Assembly: GCA_046719715.1 (NCBI GenBank)
Contig: JBDNCJ010000023.1
Span: 1 to 47,499 of the forward strand
Direction of reading: 5' to 3'
Length of the DNA stretch: 47,499 nucleotides
Source of the DNA: JANWWM01 sp046719715
Lineage (GTDB): Bacteria > Bacteroidota > Chlorobiia > Chlorobiales > Thermochlorobacteraceae
In this document: piece by piece, positions 22,945-32,187 of the stretch
Layout of the letters: the number at the start of each line of letters is the position of its first letter
Position numbering within the stretch: the first letter of the stretch is position 1
Translations under genes and position numbers: made by a program
The notes under the pieces: model-generated
Database searches by the model: none
What the model was told of the DNA's origin: nothing
What the model saw: the letters and a program-made list of their open reading frames with translations, nothing else

Positions 22945-22971
22945 CGTTGATTAAGTTTTGATGGTTTTGTT

Positions 22972-23544
22972 TTATCCGCCTTTGAAGGCGTCTTTCATGA
23001 CGTCGCGATGCCGGAGCAGAATCAAGCCCGCGAGCAGAACGAGAAAAAGATAGTAATTGACGGGCAAGAAAATCGGCTCGATGAGAATCACACAAAATGT
23101 GGCAGAGATGTTGCAGAAGTGAATTTTTTTGGAATATAGCCATGCCAGCACCCAAACGATGCACCACGCAATCAAGAGCGAGGGCACGAACAGCACGATT
23201 GCGCCCGCCGTTGTGGCAAGCCCCCTGCCGCCATGAAATTTCAGCCAGATAGGATAGCAGTGCCCTAAAACGGCAAACAGCGTTGCGGCTTGCTTGACGG
23301 CATCTTCATCGCCGAAGTAATTCACAGCAAGAATCACGGCGAGCGCGCCTTTGAGCGCGTCGAGCAACATCACCACAATCCCAAGCAATTTTGAGCCGGT
23401 GATGTCAAACGAGTTCATCGCCCCAACATTGCCCGAGCCTTCACGGCGAATGTCTTTTCCCGCCACTGCTCTCACCAAAAGAAATGCAAAGGGAATTGAG
23501 CCGATAAAGTATGCGCCGAGCGCGAGATAAAGAAAGTCCAACAC
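22972..23544 (-). CDS. plsY: Acyl-phosphate:glycerol-3-phosphate acyltransferase PlsY
   Basis: A 190-residue polytopic membrane enzyme making lysophosphatidic acid, the first membrane step of phospholipid synthesis. All three family loops are visible: GSIPFAFLLVR near the start, the glycine-rich EGSGNVGAMNSFDITG, and GHCYPIWLKFHGGRGLATTAG, with LILLRHRDV near the C-terminus. It is encoded between a DedA protein and the transketolase subunit on the same strand with short gaps. Confidence 0.95.
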   Translation of the reverse strand: MLDFLYLALGAYFIGSIPFAFLLVRAVAGKDIRREGSGNVGAMNSFDITGSKLLGIVVMLLDALKGALAVILAVNYFGDEDAVKQAATLFAVLGHCYPIWLKFHGGRGLATTAGAIVLFVPSLLIAWCIVWVLAWLYSKKIHFCNISATFCVILIEPIFLPVNYYLFLVLLAGLILLRHRDVMKDAFKGG

Positions 23545-23550
23545 GTGAAG

Positions 23551-24201
23551 TTACAAGTTTGATGAAGTCTGCCGCCGCTTCAGAATTGCACGCACGATAA
23601 AAACAGCAACGATAATGAGAACGACGACGGTCAGAATCGTTCCATATGTGGAAATATAGTCGCCTAATTTTTCCCAATTTGCGCCGAGCAAGTAGCCGCC
23701 ATAAACGAGCAAGATGTTCCACAAAATCGCGCTCACGAGTGCACACAGATGAACGGTGATGATGTTGAGGTGCGACATACCCGCAACAATCGAGATAATC
23801 GCGCGAGAGCCTGTAAGAAATCGGTTTGCCGTAATCAGCCAATAGCCGTAGCGCGAAAACTGCTCTTTGACCACGTCAAATTGTTCTGGCGGAAACACTT
23901 TCTTTGTTATCTCAACCCACTTATGGCGCACTGTGCCGCCCGTGTCTTGATAGAGCCGCAAGCCGATAAATCGTCCGACGCTATACATCGTGAAAAATCC
24001 CAACACCGAACCCGCCGACGCTGAAAGCACACATCCGAAAAAGGTTATATCGTTAAAAGCGATTAGCGAGCCAACGAAGGCGACAGGTAAATCGCCCGGA
24101 ATCGGTGGCACCACATTCTCGAGATAAGCAATCACAAAGAGAAACAGATAAATTGCCGTGCTGTCGAGCGTTTGTGCATAGTCAATGAGTTGTTCGAGCA
24201 T
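23551..24201 (-). CDS. DedA-family membrane protein
   Basis: A 216-residue protein with several membrane helices and the DedA/VTT motifs: ENVVPPIPGDLPVAFVG near residue 30, YSVGRFIGLRLYQ, the FSRYGYWLITANRFLTGSRAIISIVAGMSHL region (the F/Y-RFxPxxR-type signature, here NRFLTGSRA), and a Gly-rich end GGYLLGANWEKLGDY. DedA proteins act in lipid-carrier recycling (undecaprenyl phosphate or phospholipid flipping). Only 6 nt separate it from plsY. Confidence 0.9.
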   Translation of the reverse strand: MLEQLIDYAQTLDSTAIYLFLFVIAYLENVVPPIPGDLPVAFVGSLIAFNDITFFGCVLSASAGSVLGFFTMYSVGRFIGLRLYQDTGGTVRHKWVEITKKVFPPEQFDVVKEQFSRYGYWLITANRFLTGSRAIISIVAGMSHLNIITVHLCALVSAILWNILLVYGGYLLGANWEKLGDYISTYGTILTVVVLIIVAVFIVRAILKRRQTSSNL

Positions 24202-24212
24202 CTTGTTTGAAG

Positions 24213-24932
24213 TTATCCCAGCATTCGCTGACGCACTTCTTGATAGGCGTCTTCGACATTTCCCAAATCAAAGCGAAATCGGTCTTTATCGAGTTTCTTG
24301 TTTGTTTCTCTATCCCACAGTCGGCAGGTATCGGGGCTGATTTCATCGCCGAGCAGAATCTGTCCGTTATGCCGTCCGAACTCCAACTTGAAGTCAACAA
24401 GTTTCAAGCCTTTGCTTAAAAAAGCGTCTCGCAAGAGGGCGTTGATTTTCCAAGCGGTTTGTTTAAGAAGTGTAAGTTCTTCGGGCGTTGCAAGGTTGAG
24501 CATCGTTGCGTGGTCATCGTTCATGAGCGGGTCGCCAAGCGCATCGTTTTTGTAGTAGAGTTCTGTAACGGGCATCGGGAGTTCTGTTCCTTCTTGCAAG
24601 CCAAAGCGTTTTACTAATGTTCCAGCGACGATATTGCGCATGACGACTTCGATTTTGATAATGTCGAGCCGTTTGCACGCCATTTCGCGCTCTGAAATTT
24701 TCTCGACGAAGTGCGTTTGGATTCCAAAGGTTTCGAGGTATTGGAAAAAATGCGACGAGAGTTCGTTGTTGATGATGCCTTTGTTTTGAATTTGTCCTTT
24801 CTTTTGGGCGTTGAACGCGGTGGCATCGTCTTTGAATTCTTGAATGATTAAGTCGGGGTGGTCGGTGGCAAATACTTTTTTGGCTTTGCCTTCGTAGAGT
24901 AGTTCGCCTTTTCGCAGTATGCCTTTGCTCAT
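24213..24932 (-). CDS. purC: SAICAR synthetase
   Basis: A 239-residue enzyme joining aspartate to CAIR in purine synthesis. Family motifs: LLYEGKAKKVFATD, FKDDATAFNAQKKG, NNELSSHFFQYLE, IVAGTLVKRFGL, YKNDALGDPLMND, VDFKLEFG and the DEISPDTCRLWD signature near the C-terminus. ATG 24932 (MSKGILRKGE) fits the family start. It heads the minus-strand run purC-dedA-plsY-transketolase-tgt, separated by 168 nt from the divergent C25 peptidase gene. Confidence 0.96.
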   Translation of the reverse strand: MSKGILRKGELLYEGKAKKVFATDHPDLIIQEFKDDATAFNAQKKGQIQNKGIINNELSSHFFQYLETFGIQTHFVEKISEREMACKRLDIIKIEVVMRNIVAGTLVKRFGLQEGTELPMPVTELYYKNDALGDPLMNDDHATMLNLATPEELTLLKQTAWKINALLRDAFLSKGLKLVDFKLEFGRHNGQILLGDEISPDTCRLWDRETNKKLDKDRFRFDLGNVEDAYQEVRQRMLG

Positions 24933-25100
24933 TGATGGATTTGAAAAAAATTGAGAACGCAAGTTAGGGATTTCTGCACGAAAGTCATGTCGCTTCGCGA
25001 TGATTTGGTGTTTGAAGGGGAAATCAAGGTATTTGAAAACTGCATGTTTTCTCGTTTCTTTGGCTCTTTCTTCAAGTTCAATCGCTCCGAATTTTAATCC

Positions 25101-28100
25101 ATGCGAATACCGTCACGCTCTCGATGTTTGGTGCTTTTCAGCGTGCTATTAGGTGCGTTCTTAGCAACAGCCTCTGCGACCTTTGCACAGTCGCGCACCA
25201 AGGACTCCTACTACGTTCAAGGCTACGACCTTTCTGAATCCACAACGCAAATTGAGCGGACGCGCTTTTCATCGTTTGCCTTTACGGGCACGGACGGCGG
25301 ATTTCTGCCGTCGCAAGTCGTCGGGAAACAGTTTCAACCGTCAATTGCCACGAAGTTCGTTTTTGTTGGTATTCCCGAAGGCGCAAGCGTGCGCGTGCAA
25401 GCAAAAGTCATGGCGACGGAAAAGCGAAACGGCGTGATACTTTCTCCGTTTGATTCACAAGACAGCGTCGCAACGGCATACAAGGAAAAGTTTTTAGACA
25501 ATCCCTTCTATCAATCTTCAACACTTTATCCCGCCGACCTTGCCAAAGTCGAAGGCTACACTTACATCGGCGGACAGTATGTTGCACAGATTCGCATTTC
25601 CACCTTGCAGTACCAGCCTGATAAGCGATTGCTTACTTGGAACCGCTTGGTGAAGTTGGACGTGGAAATTCTGCCGCCACCGTCAAATTTTTCCCCAACC
25701 GAACGACATACCACAAGCGACTTTGACGAACAAACGCTCAAACGCTTGCTCGTCAATTACCGCGAAGCCAAAGCGTGGCGACAAGCCGAACCGCTTCGCA
25801 TGATGCAACCCATGAGCGCGTCGTGGTATAATCCGTCAAATCCGTATTTGAAACTCTACACGGCGAAGGACGGGGTTTATCGCGTTACGGGCGCGACGCT
25901 CGCCTCATCGGGCTTGAACTTATCGGGCGTTAATCCGCGCACGTTCAAACTCTACTTCAAAGGCAGAGAAGTCCCCATTCGTGTGATTGGCGAAGACAAC
26001 AACCAACTTGACCCGACAGACATTATCGAGTTCATCGGCTACGTCAATCGCGGCGAGCCTGAACCCGTCATCAATCCCAATTCAGGCTTGCAAACGGAAA
26101 CGGTTACGGAATATCTCAACGTCCACTCCGACACGTGCGTCTTTTGGCTCACTTGGGGCGGCGAGTTCGGCAGGCGCATGGCAGAAGAAAATGCAACGCC
26201 AAGCAACACCACGCCGCAAAGCACCTACCGCGAGACACGCCACTACGAGCAAGACACGATTTACGTTACAGGCTTCACCAGTTTTGACAGCATCACCACG
26301 GAGCGCGTGCCGGGCGAAGGCTGGATTTGGAAACGCGCCCAAGTCAATGATTTCAACACGACGGATTCGCTCGTTCAACCCTTCTTTGTCCGCAATCCCG
26401 CCGCATCAGGAAATGGCGAATTGCAAGTGAGACTTGTTAGCGCAACCTTCACACCTGCAACGGCAGACATCTTTCTCAATAATGCCTTTGTCATGTCCAT
26501 TTCCATCAACACGCGCGGCGAGTTTCTTCGTAGTGCCTCATTTCCAATGTCGCTCTTGCAAGTCGGCGAAAATCGCTTAACGCTTCGGCTCTCACAAGGC
26601 GCGGGCAGTAGCGTTGTCGATTTTGATTGGTTCAAACTCACAGGCGATTTTCTCTTCACGCTTCCGCCTTCCAACGAACAATTTGAATTTTCTTCAAGTG
26701 CAAATGCGGATATTGTGCTTGCCAACGCACAAAGTTCCAACAATTTGATTTACAACCTTTCCGACAGCACCATTCTCACCAATGTGGCGCAAGTTGGCAA
26801 TACGCTTCGCTTCAATGCGCAAGCGGGCAAACGCTATCTTGCCACCACCGCGAGCGCATATTTGACACCGATTGTGCGGGCACATCAAAACAATGACTTA
26901 CGCAACCCGAACAATGGTGCCGATTACATCATCATCACGCACCCGCTCTTTCTTTCACAAGCCAACCGATTGGCAAACTTTCGTCAAACCTCCATCGGCG
27001 GCGGCTATCGCGCGAAAGTCGTTACCACCGAAGACGTTTACGCCGAATTCAGCGACGGTTTCTTCACGCCGAAAGCGATTCAAGAGTTTCTCAAATACGC
27101 TTACAACAACTGGCAACAGCCGCGCCCGAAATATGTCTTGCTCATGGGCAGTGGCACTTGGGATCCGAAGAATAACTACGGCTTTGCACAGCCGCTTCGC
27201 AAGTTGCCGTTGATTCCCGTTTATGGAAATCCAGTGAGCGAAATTTGGTTTGTGAGTTTTGAAAATTCGCCGAGCCGTCCGTTTGTGAATGTTCCCAAAA
27301 TGCACATCGGGCGCATTCCTTGTGTAACGCTTGAAGAGGCATCAACCTACGTTGATAAGCTTATTGAAATCACGAACCGACCTTTATCGCAAGCGTGGTA
27401 TAAGCAATTTCTTTTCATCACGGGCGGCATCGGCAGTTTCGAGCAACAACTCTTCCGCGCCAACGCGTTGAACATCATTAACTCAAGCGTCCTTCCAGCA
27501 CCAACGGCGGGAATTGTTGATACAATTTTCAGAGACGACGACAACCCTTTCGTCAGTTCGCTTGCGGCAGAGCGCATTCAAAACCGCATTAATTCTGGCA
27601 CAGCCGTTATTAACTTCGTTGGGCATGCGGGAAGCGAAACATGGGATTTCACACTCGGCGACCCAAGAGTGCTTCGCAACAATGGCAAATATCCGCTGAT
27701 ATTTAGTTGGACTTGCCACACGGGACGCTTCGCCGAGCCGAATCGACGCACCTTCGGAGAAACGTTCGTCTTTCTTCCCCAAGCAGGCGCGACGAACTTT
27801 ATCGGCACTGCGGGCTACGGCTATGTCGGACCCGACGATGTGCTTAACCGTGCCTCGTATCGCGCCATTGCCGATACACTTCGCGAAGTCGGCTTGATTT
27901 GGAATGCGGCATATCAAACGCTTCTTGCACAAACCTTTTTTTGGTCGGCAATTAACATCTGTACGCTCGACCAATACAACATTCAAGGCGACCCTGCACA
28001 GCCGATTGTTGTTCCGCGCAAACCCGATTTTGATATTCAACCCAACGACATTGCCTTTCAATCGCAAACGATTTATGAACAAGACGACCAATTCGTTAAG

Positions 28101-30656
28101 GTGATTGCAAGAAATTTTGGGATTGCCTCGCCCGATAGTGTGAACCTTCGTATTTACGAGCGTGCACAAGGCGGCGGCGCATTTACGAAAATTGCCGATA
28201 CGCTCTTTTCAAAAATTCTTGTGCGCGATTCGCTTATTATTCGCTTAAACTTTCGCAACCGCACGGGCGCAAGAGAATTAGAGTTTAGAGTGAATGAAAA
28301 TGGAAACATTGATGAGGTCAACCCAGCAAACAACACGGCACGACAAACCATTATTGTTTTTCCAAATGATGTGGTTGGCACAATGCCCTATAACTTTTCA
28401 GTTCTACCTGCCAGCAATCCCGCATTTAGCATCATTAGCAGTAGCGCAGGTTTAGGCAACGGCAGAACGTATCAGTTTGAATTAGATACGACGATGTCGT
28501 TTGATAGTCCTGCAAAACGCATCAGCGGCGACTTGCAAGAAGATACCCTCCTCACGACTTGGCGACCGCAGTTTAATCCGATACTGGATATTCCTTACTA
28601 CTGGCGCGTGCGCATTCGCAACGCTGATGGAAGTACCACGCCTTGGCGCATGCAAACGGTTCGGTTTGATACGGTGAACGGCTCGATGAGTCAGATTCGG
28701 TGGCGTCAGCAAGGCAAGCAAATCGGCATGAACAAACTCGAGAATGTTCGCGTCAATACAGAGGGCGTAACCATTGCCAGCGGCGAGGAGCGATTGCGAC
28801 TGCGTTCTGTCGGCGCGCTCATGTATGATTACTTCGGACGATTTTTCTACGAGATTGCTGTCGGCGATTGCGTGCTTTTTAATCAAGTGCCGCCCTTTAC
28901 GGTTCAGATTCGCGGCTTAAACATCTCGATTTTAGACACCGCCAAAAGTTTATATCCCACGCCGGTTCAGAATTTTGATTTACTTCGTGCCCTGGGCGTC
29001 GGTGGTCCGCCCGATACGGCTGTTGTGCCGCGATTGCTCGCGCTGATTGATAGTTTGCCCCAACATGCGGTTTTATTGGTGTCGTTAGTAGATGCCGTGC
29101 AAGATATTCCCGATGGGTTTGCATTTTTGCCTTTCGCGCCCGAAGTCTTGAATCGCTTTGTGCAGTTAGGCAGTGCGCGCTTTGGGACGCTTCGTTTCCG
29201 CGAGTCGTGGGTGTTTGCGGGTTCAAAAGATAGGCGCGTCTATTTTGAAGATTGGGGACGGCGTTGCTTGCCGAATAGCGCGTGTGATTCCGCCTTACGT
29301 CCGACGGTGATTGACAGCGTCATTCGCGTTCCGAGAAGAATGGCACTGATTGAAACCGAACCGATTGGACCAGCCGCACAGTGGGGCATGCTCTCGTGGC
29401 AAGCCTCATCGCTTTCGCCAAATGCAAAAACGATGATAACCGTCATCGGCATTCGGCGCGACGGCACGAGCGATTCACTCCTCACGATTTCATCAGGCAG
29501 TCAGTATAATTTGATGAACCTTTCCGCAACACAGTACCCCTATCTCAAACTGCGCGTTAAACTTCTGCGCGATGTGCCCAATGGGACATCACCCTCGCTG
29601 CAATCGCTTTCGCTGAACTTCATCACGACAGGCGACCTTGCCACCTCGAACCGACTCTTTACAGCGGCACGCGATACCGTCCGACAAGGCGAGCCGATTG
29701 ATTTAACACTTCAACTGCAAAACATCGGCATGGCAGACGTCTCGCCAATCCGAGTTGATTTATCCGTTCAATCGCCAAACGCGCCCTCACGCCGATTCTT
29801 GCAAAGCACCGTCATTGACAGCGCACTCTCTCCCAATCAACGTCGCACGCTTCGCTTTAGCGTTCCAACTCATACACTCACAGGCACACAAGTGTTCAGC
29901 ACTGAATTAGACCCTGATAATCGCTTGCAGGAAGTCTCTCGATTCAATAACCAAGCACTTCGACAAATTTTCATTGCCGGCGATTCGCTTCCGCCCCAGG
30001 TCGATATCACCTTCAATGGACAACGGGTTACAAGCGGCGCACTGGTGCCAAAGAAACCTCGCATTCTGATTACGGCAACCGATGAAAGCCCGATTCCAAT
30101 TGCTGATACCGCTTTATTTTCTATTTCGCTCTCAAATACGCCGATTTACTTCAGCGACTCGCGTGTGTCTTTTACGCCCGCAACGCCGATGAACAAAACG
30201 GCAACCGTCGTCTTCACGCCCGAACTGCCCGACGGACGCGACACGCTCCGCGTAACCGTGCGCGACGTCTCTGGTAACCGTGCCGATAGTGCGCAGTCGG
30301 TTGTTGCGTTTAATGTCGAATCTGATTTCAAAATTCAAAATCTTTACAACTATCCGAACCCGTTCCGCGACGAAACCTTCTTCGCTTTCCGAATGACGGG
30401 CGAATTAGACGCACGCCCGACGGAGTTTAAAATTCGCATCTACACCGTCGCAGGTAGAATGATTAAAGAAATCGATGTGATGCCCACGCTCAACGAATCC
30501 TTCAACGGCAACGGCGACGGCTTATACCGCGTGCGCTGGGACGGACGCGACAACGACGGCGATTTGATTGCCAACGGCGTCTATATCTATCGCATCAGCA
30601 TTAAAACGCCCAAAGAAACCATCAATAAAACCGAGAAGCTTGCAATTATTCGCTAA
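25101..30656 (+). CDS. C25-family cysteine peptidase, PorU-like, T9SS sorted
   Basis: A 1851-residue exported protein. The signal peptide covers residues 1-29 (FSVLLGAFLATASATFAQ). An N-terminal propeptide-like and beta-rich region follows. The gingipain-type C25 domain (about 615-960) has the start DYIIITHPLF, YVLLMGSGTWD, catalytic His842 in NFVGHAGS and catalytic Cys872 in SWTCHTGRF, and NFIGTAGYG. After a CARDB-like and Ig-like long linker it ends with a type IX sorting domain (from about 1750: YNYPNPF, FKIRIYTVAGRMIKEID, NGVYIYRISI). Architecture and length match PorU, the T9SS sortase that cleaves sorting domains, although gingipain-like cargo proteases cannot be excluded. Located opposite purC. 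Confidence 0.85.
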   Translation: MRIPSRSRCLVLFSVLLGAFLATASATFAQSRTKDSYYVQGYDLSESTTQIERTRFSSFAFTGTDGGFLPSQVVGKQFQPSIATKFVFVGIPEGASVRVQAKVMATEKRNGVILSPFDSQDSVATAYKEKFLDNPFYQSSTLYPADLAKVEGYTYIGGQYVAQIRISTLQYQPDKRLLTWNRLVKLDVEILPPPSNFSPTERHTTSDFDEQTLKRLLVNYREAKAWRQAEPLRMMQPMSASWYNPSNPYLKLYTAKDGVYRVTGATLASSGLNLSGVNPRTFKLYFKGREVPIRVIGEDNNQLDPTDIIEFIGYVNRGEPEPVINPNSGLQTETVTEYLNVHSDTCVFWLTWGGEFGRRMAEENATPSNTTPQSTYRETRHYEQDTIYVTGFTSFDSITTERVPGEGWIWKRAQVNDFNTTDSLVQPFFVRNPAASGNGELQVRLVSATFTPATADIFLNNAFVMSISINTRGEFLRSASFPMSLLQVGENRLTLRLSQGAGSSVVDFDWFKLTGDFLFTLPPSNEQFEFSSSANADIVLANAQSSNNLIYNLSDSTILTNVAQVGNTLRFNAQAGKRYLATTASAYLTPIVRAHQNNDLRNPNNGADYIIITHPLFLSQANRLANFRQTSIGGGYRAKVVTTEDVYAEFSDGFFTPKAIQEFLKYAYNNWQQPRPKYVLLMGSGTWDPKNNYGFAQPLRKLPLIPVYGNPVSEIWFVSFENSPSRPFVNVPKMHIGRIPCVTLEEASTYVDKLIEITNRPLSQAWYKQFLFITGGIGSFEQQLFRANALNIINSSVLPAPTAGIVDTIFRDDDNPFVSSLAAERIQNRINSGTAVINFVGHAGSETWDFTLGDPRVLRNNGKYPLIFSWTCHTGRFAEPNRRTFGETFVFLPQAGATNFIGTAGYGYVGPDDVLNRASYRAIADTLREVGLIWNAAYQTLLAQTFFWSAINICTLDQYNIQGDPAQPIVVPRKPDFDIQPNDIAFQSQTIYEQDDQFVKVIARNFGIASPDSVNLRIYERAQGGGAFTKIADTLFSKILVRDSLIIRLNFRNRTGARELEFRVNENGNIDEVNPANNTARQTIIVFPNDVVGTMPYNFSVLPASNPAFSIISSSAGLGNGRTYQFELDTTMSFDSPAKRISGDLQEDTLLTTWRPQFNPILDIPYYWRVRIRNADGSTTPWRMQTVRFDTVNGSMSQIRWRQQGKQIGMNKLENVRVNTEGVTIASGEERLRLRSVGALMYDYFGRFFYEIAVGDCVLFNQVPPFTVQIRGLNISILDTAKSLYPTPVQNFDLLRALGVGGPPDTAVVPRLLALIDSLPQHAVLLVSLVDAVQDIPDGFAFLPFAPEVLNRFVQLGSARFGTLRFRESWVFAGSKDRRVYFEDWGRRCLPNSACDSALRPTVIDSVIRVPRRMALIETEPIGPAAQWGMLSWQASSLSPNAKTMITVIGIRRDGTSDSLLTISSGSQYNLMNLSATQYPYLKLRVKLLRDVPNGTSPSLQSLSLNFITTGDLATSNRLFTAARDTVRQGEPIDLTLQLQNIGMADVSPIRVDLSVQSPNAPSRRFLQSTVIDSALSPNQRRTLRFSVPTHTLTGTQVFSTELDPDNRLQEVSRFNNQALRQIFIAGDSLPPQVDITFNGQRVTSGALVPKKPRILITATDESPIPIADTALFSISLSNTPIYFSDSRVSFTPATPMNKTATVVFTPELPDGRDTLRVTVRDVSGNRADSAQSVVAFNVESDFKIQNLYNYPNPFRDETFFAFRMTGELDARPTEFKIRIYTVAGRMIKEIDVMPTLNESFNGNGDGLYRVRWDGRDNDGDLIANGVYIYRISIKTPKETINKTEKLAIIR

Positions 30657-30666
30657 TACCTTTGTC

Positions 30667-31014
30667 ATGAAACGACCTCAATTTCAAACGCTTCTGACTT
30701 CATTGCTCCTTCTCGTCTTCGCAGCAGACGCAACAAACGCACTCGCACTCTACGCGCCGCATCGCGTTGCACTTCACGAGGTCGGCGCACACTTGGAGAC
30801 GAGTTGCACGCTTGCGCACGACGAATTTTTGAAGCATCCACCGATTCATCATCTCATCAAGTTCACAGATATTGACTCGCCGCTCTTGCAAGCCGAGCGT
30901 GAATCGGACGGCTTTTCCGCAACGATAAACTATGCCATCGCCAACGATTGCAAGATTGCCGTCGCGTCACCTCCGCTCATCTCGCTTCACAAGCTTTGCA
31001 TTTTACTCCTTTAA
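30667..31014 (+). CDS. Exported hypothetical protein
   Basis: A 115-residue protein beginning 11 nt after the C25 peptidase gene. The N-terminus is a signal peptide (TLLTSLLLLVFAADATNA). The mature part is rich in His and Leu (ALYAPHRVALHEVGAHLE, FLKHPPIHHLIKF), with two Cys and a hydrophobic C-terminal end (LISLHKLCILLL). No family is recognised. The close spacing suggests co-transcription with the peptidase and the next gene; an envelope role is inference only. Confidence 0.5.
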   Translation: MKRPQFQTLLTSLLLLVFAADATNALALYAPHRVALHEVGAHLETSCTLAHDEFLKHPPIHHLIKFTDIDSPLLQAERESDGFSATINYAIANDCKIAVASPPLISLHKLCILLL

Positions 31015-31101
31015 TCGTCTCGCTCTCCTCGCATCATTCCAAAAGCAGTCGGCGGCAAGTATGCTGTTCTCAAACTTTTAACATAATCATCTTTGAAATC
31101 C

Positions 31102-32019
31102 ATGACACGAATCACGCTTTTTTTCGGTGTTCTTTTCCTTATGACCCTCTCGCAAATGAGCACATCGCTCTTTGCACAAGAAGTACCGATTGATTCCGTC
31201 AAGGCGAAAATTGACGAGCGTAATGAACGCCGCGACTCGCTCTACATCGCGCATATTGAAGACCGTCGCGAACCCGATAAGGTGCTTCACGCCGAGCCGC
31301 TCTTCATCGACCTCATTCGCGACTTGGGCGCGCGCAAAGGCGAAGCCGAGTGGAACATCGGACTTGGCTTAGCCGACAACACCACTTACGACGCTTACCT
31401 CATGCTCATCGAGTATGAATTCGCGCCGATTGACCGATTAGGATTGGAGTTTGAAATTCCCGTTACCATCAATCGCGGCAGACAGCGAAATAACGACCGA
31501 CCCTCGAGCCGCGTAGAATCGCTCAAATTCGCCGCACAATGGAGTTTCTTCGTCTCGCAAGAACTGCAAACCTCAATGGCTCTCGGCTACTTGAATGAAT
31601 TGAAGTTCAGCGACTTGGACGTGATTAGAAACGCGCCCGTCTTCAAGGGCAATCTCTACAACCCTTTTTTCATTGCGGCAAAACGATGGGGAAATAATTG
31701 GCACTCTTTGATTTACACGGGCTTCAAGTTTTTTCAAGATTTTAAGAAAGGCTTCAAAGGTTGGGAATACGAGGCGAACACAAATTTCCACTACATGATT
31801 AGCGGCACGCGCAATTTTCTCGGCGTTGAGCTCAATAAAAGCATCACCGACAACGGCGCATTCGACATGGTCATTCGCCCGCAAATGCGCGTCGCTATTT
31901 CACATGATTTGATGATTGGCATTGTGGTCGGTATTCCCGTCAATCAGGAACGCGAGCGACTGAGCACGTTTCTGCGCTTGATTTATGAACCCGACATTCA
32001 TTCGTTCTTGCATTTTTGA
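31102..32019 (+). CDS. Conserved outer-membrane-type protein, function unknown
   Basis: A 305-residue protein with signal peptide (ITLFFGVLFLMTLSQMSTSLFAQ, cleavage near residue 26). The block HAEPLFIDLIRDLGARKGE, then WNIGLGLADNTTYDAYLML and YEFAPIDRLGLEFEIPV, is one I associate with a conserved Bacteroidota/Chlorobiota envelope protein of unknown role. The remainder alternates short aromatic beta strands (AAQWSFFVSQELQTSMALGY, HSLIYTGFKFFQDF) and ends near a Phe, suggesting a small beta-barrel. Start ATG 31102 gives a better signal peptide than a TTG three codons earlier. Confidence 0.7.
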   Translation: MTRITLFFGVLFLMTLSQMSTSLFAQEVPIDSVKAKIDERNERRDSLYIAHIEDRREPDKVLHAEPLFIDLIRDLGARKGEAEWNIGLGLADNTTYDAYLMLIEYEFAPIDRLGLEFEIPVTINRGRQRNNDRPSSRVESLKFAAQWSFFVSQELQTSMALGYLNELKFSDLDVIRNAPVFKGNLYNPFFIAAKRWGNNWHSLIYTGFKFFQDFKKGFKGWEYEANTNFHYMISGTRNFLGVELNKSITDNGAFDMVIRPQMRVAISHDLMIGIVVGIPVNQERERLSTFLRLIYEPDIHSFLHF

Positions 32020-32187
32020 TTTACATCACATCTTATCATCTTTATCAAACATCGCCTTTTGTATCAAAAATTATGCTATAAATCACCAATGCTTATAGCC
32101 ACGCTTGTGTTTGTGCAGAAAAGAAACCATATTTCCACCGGTTAACGCAGTTACTTTCTTTGATTAACCTTCAAACATCTTCTCAAC

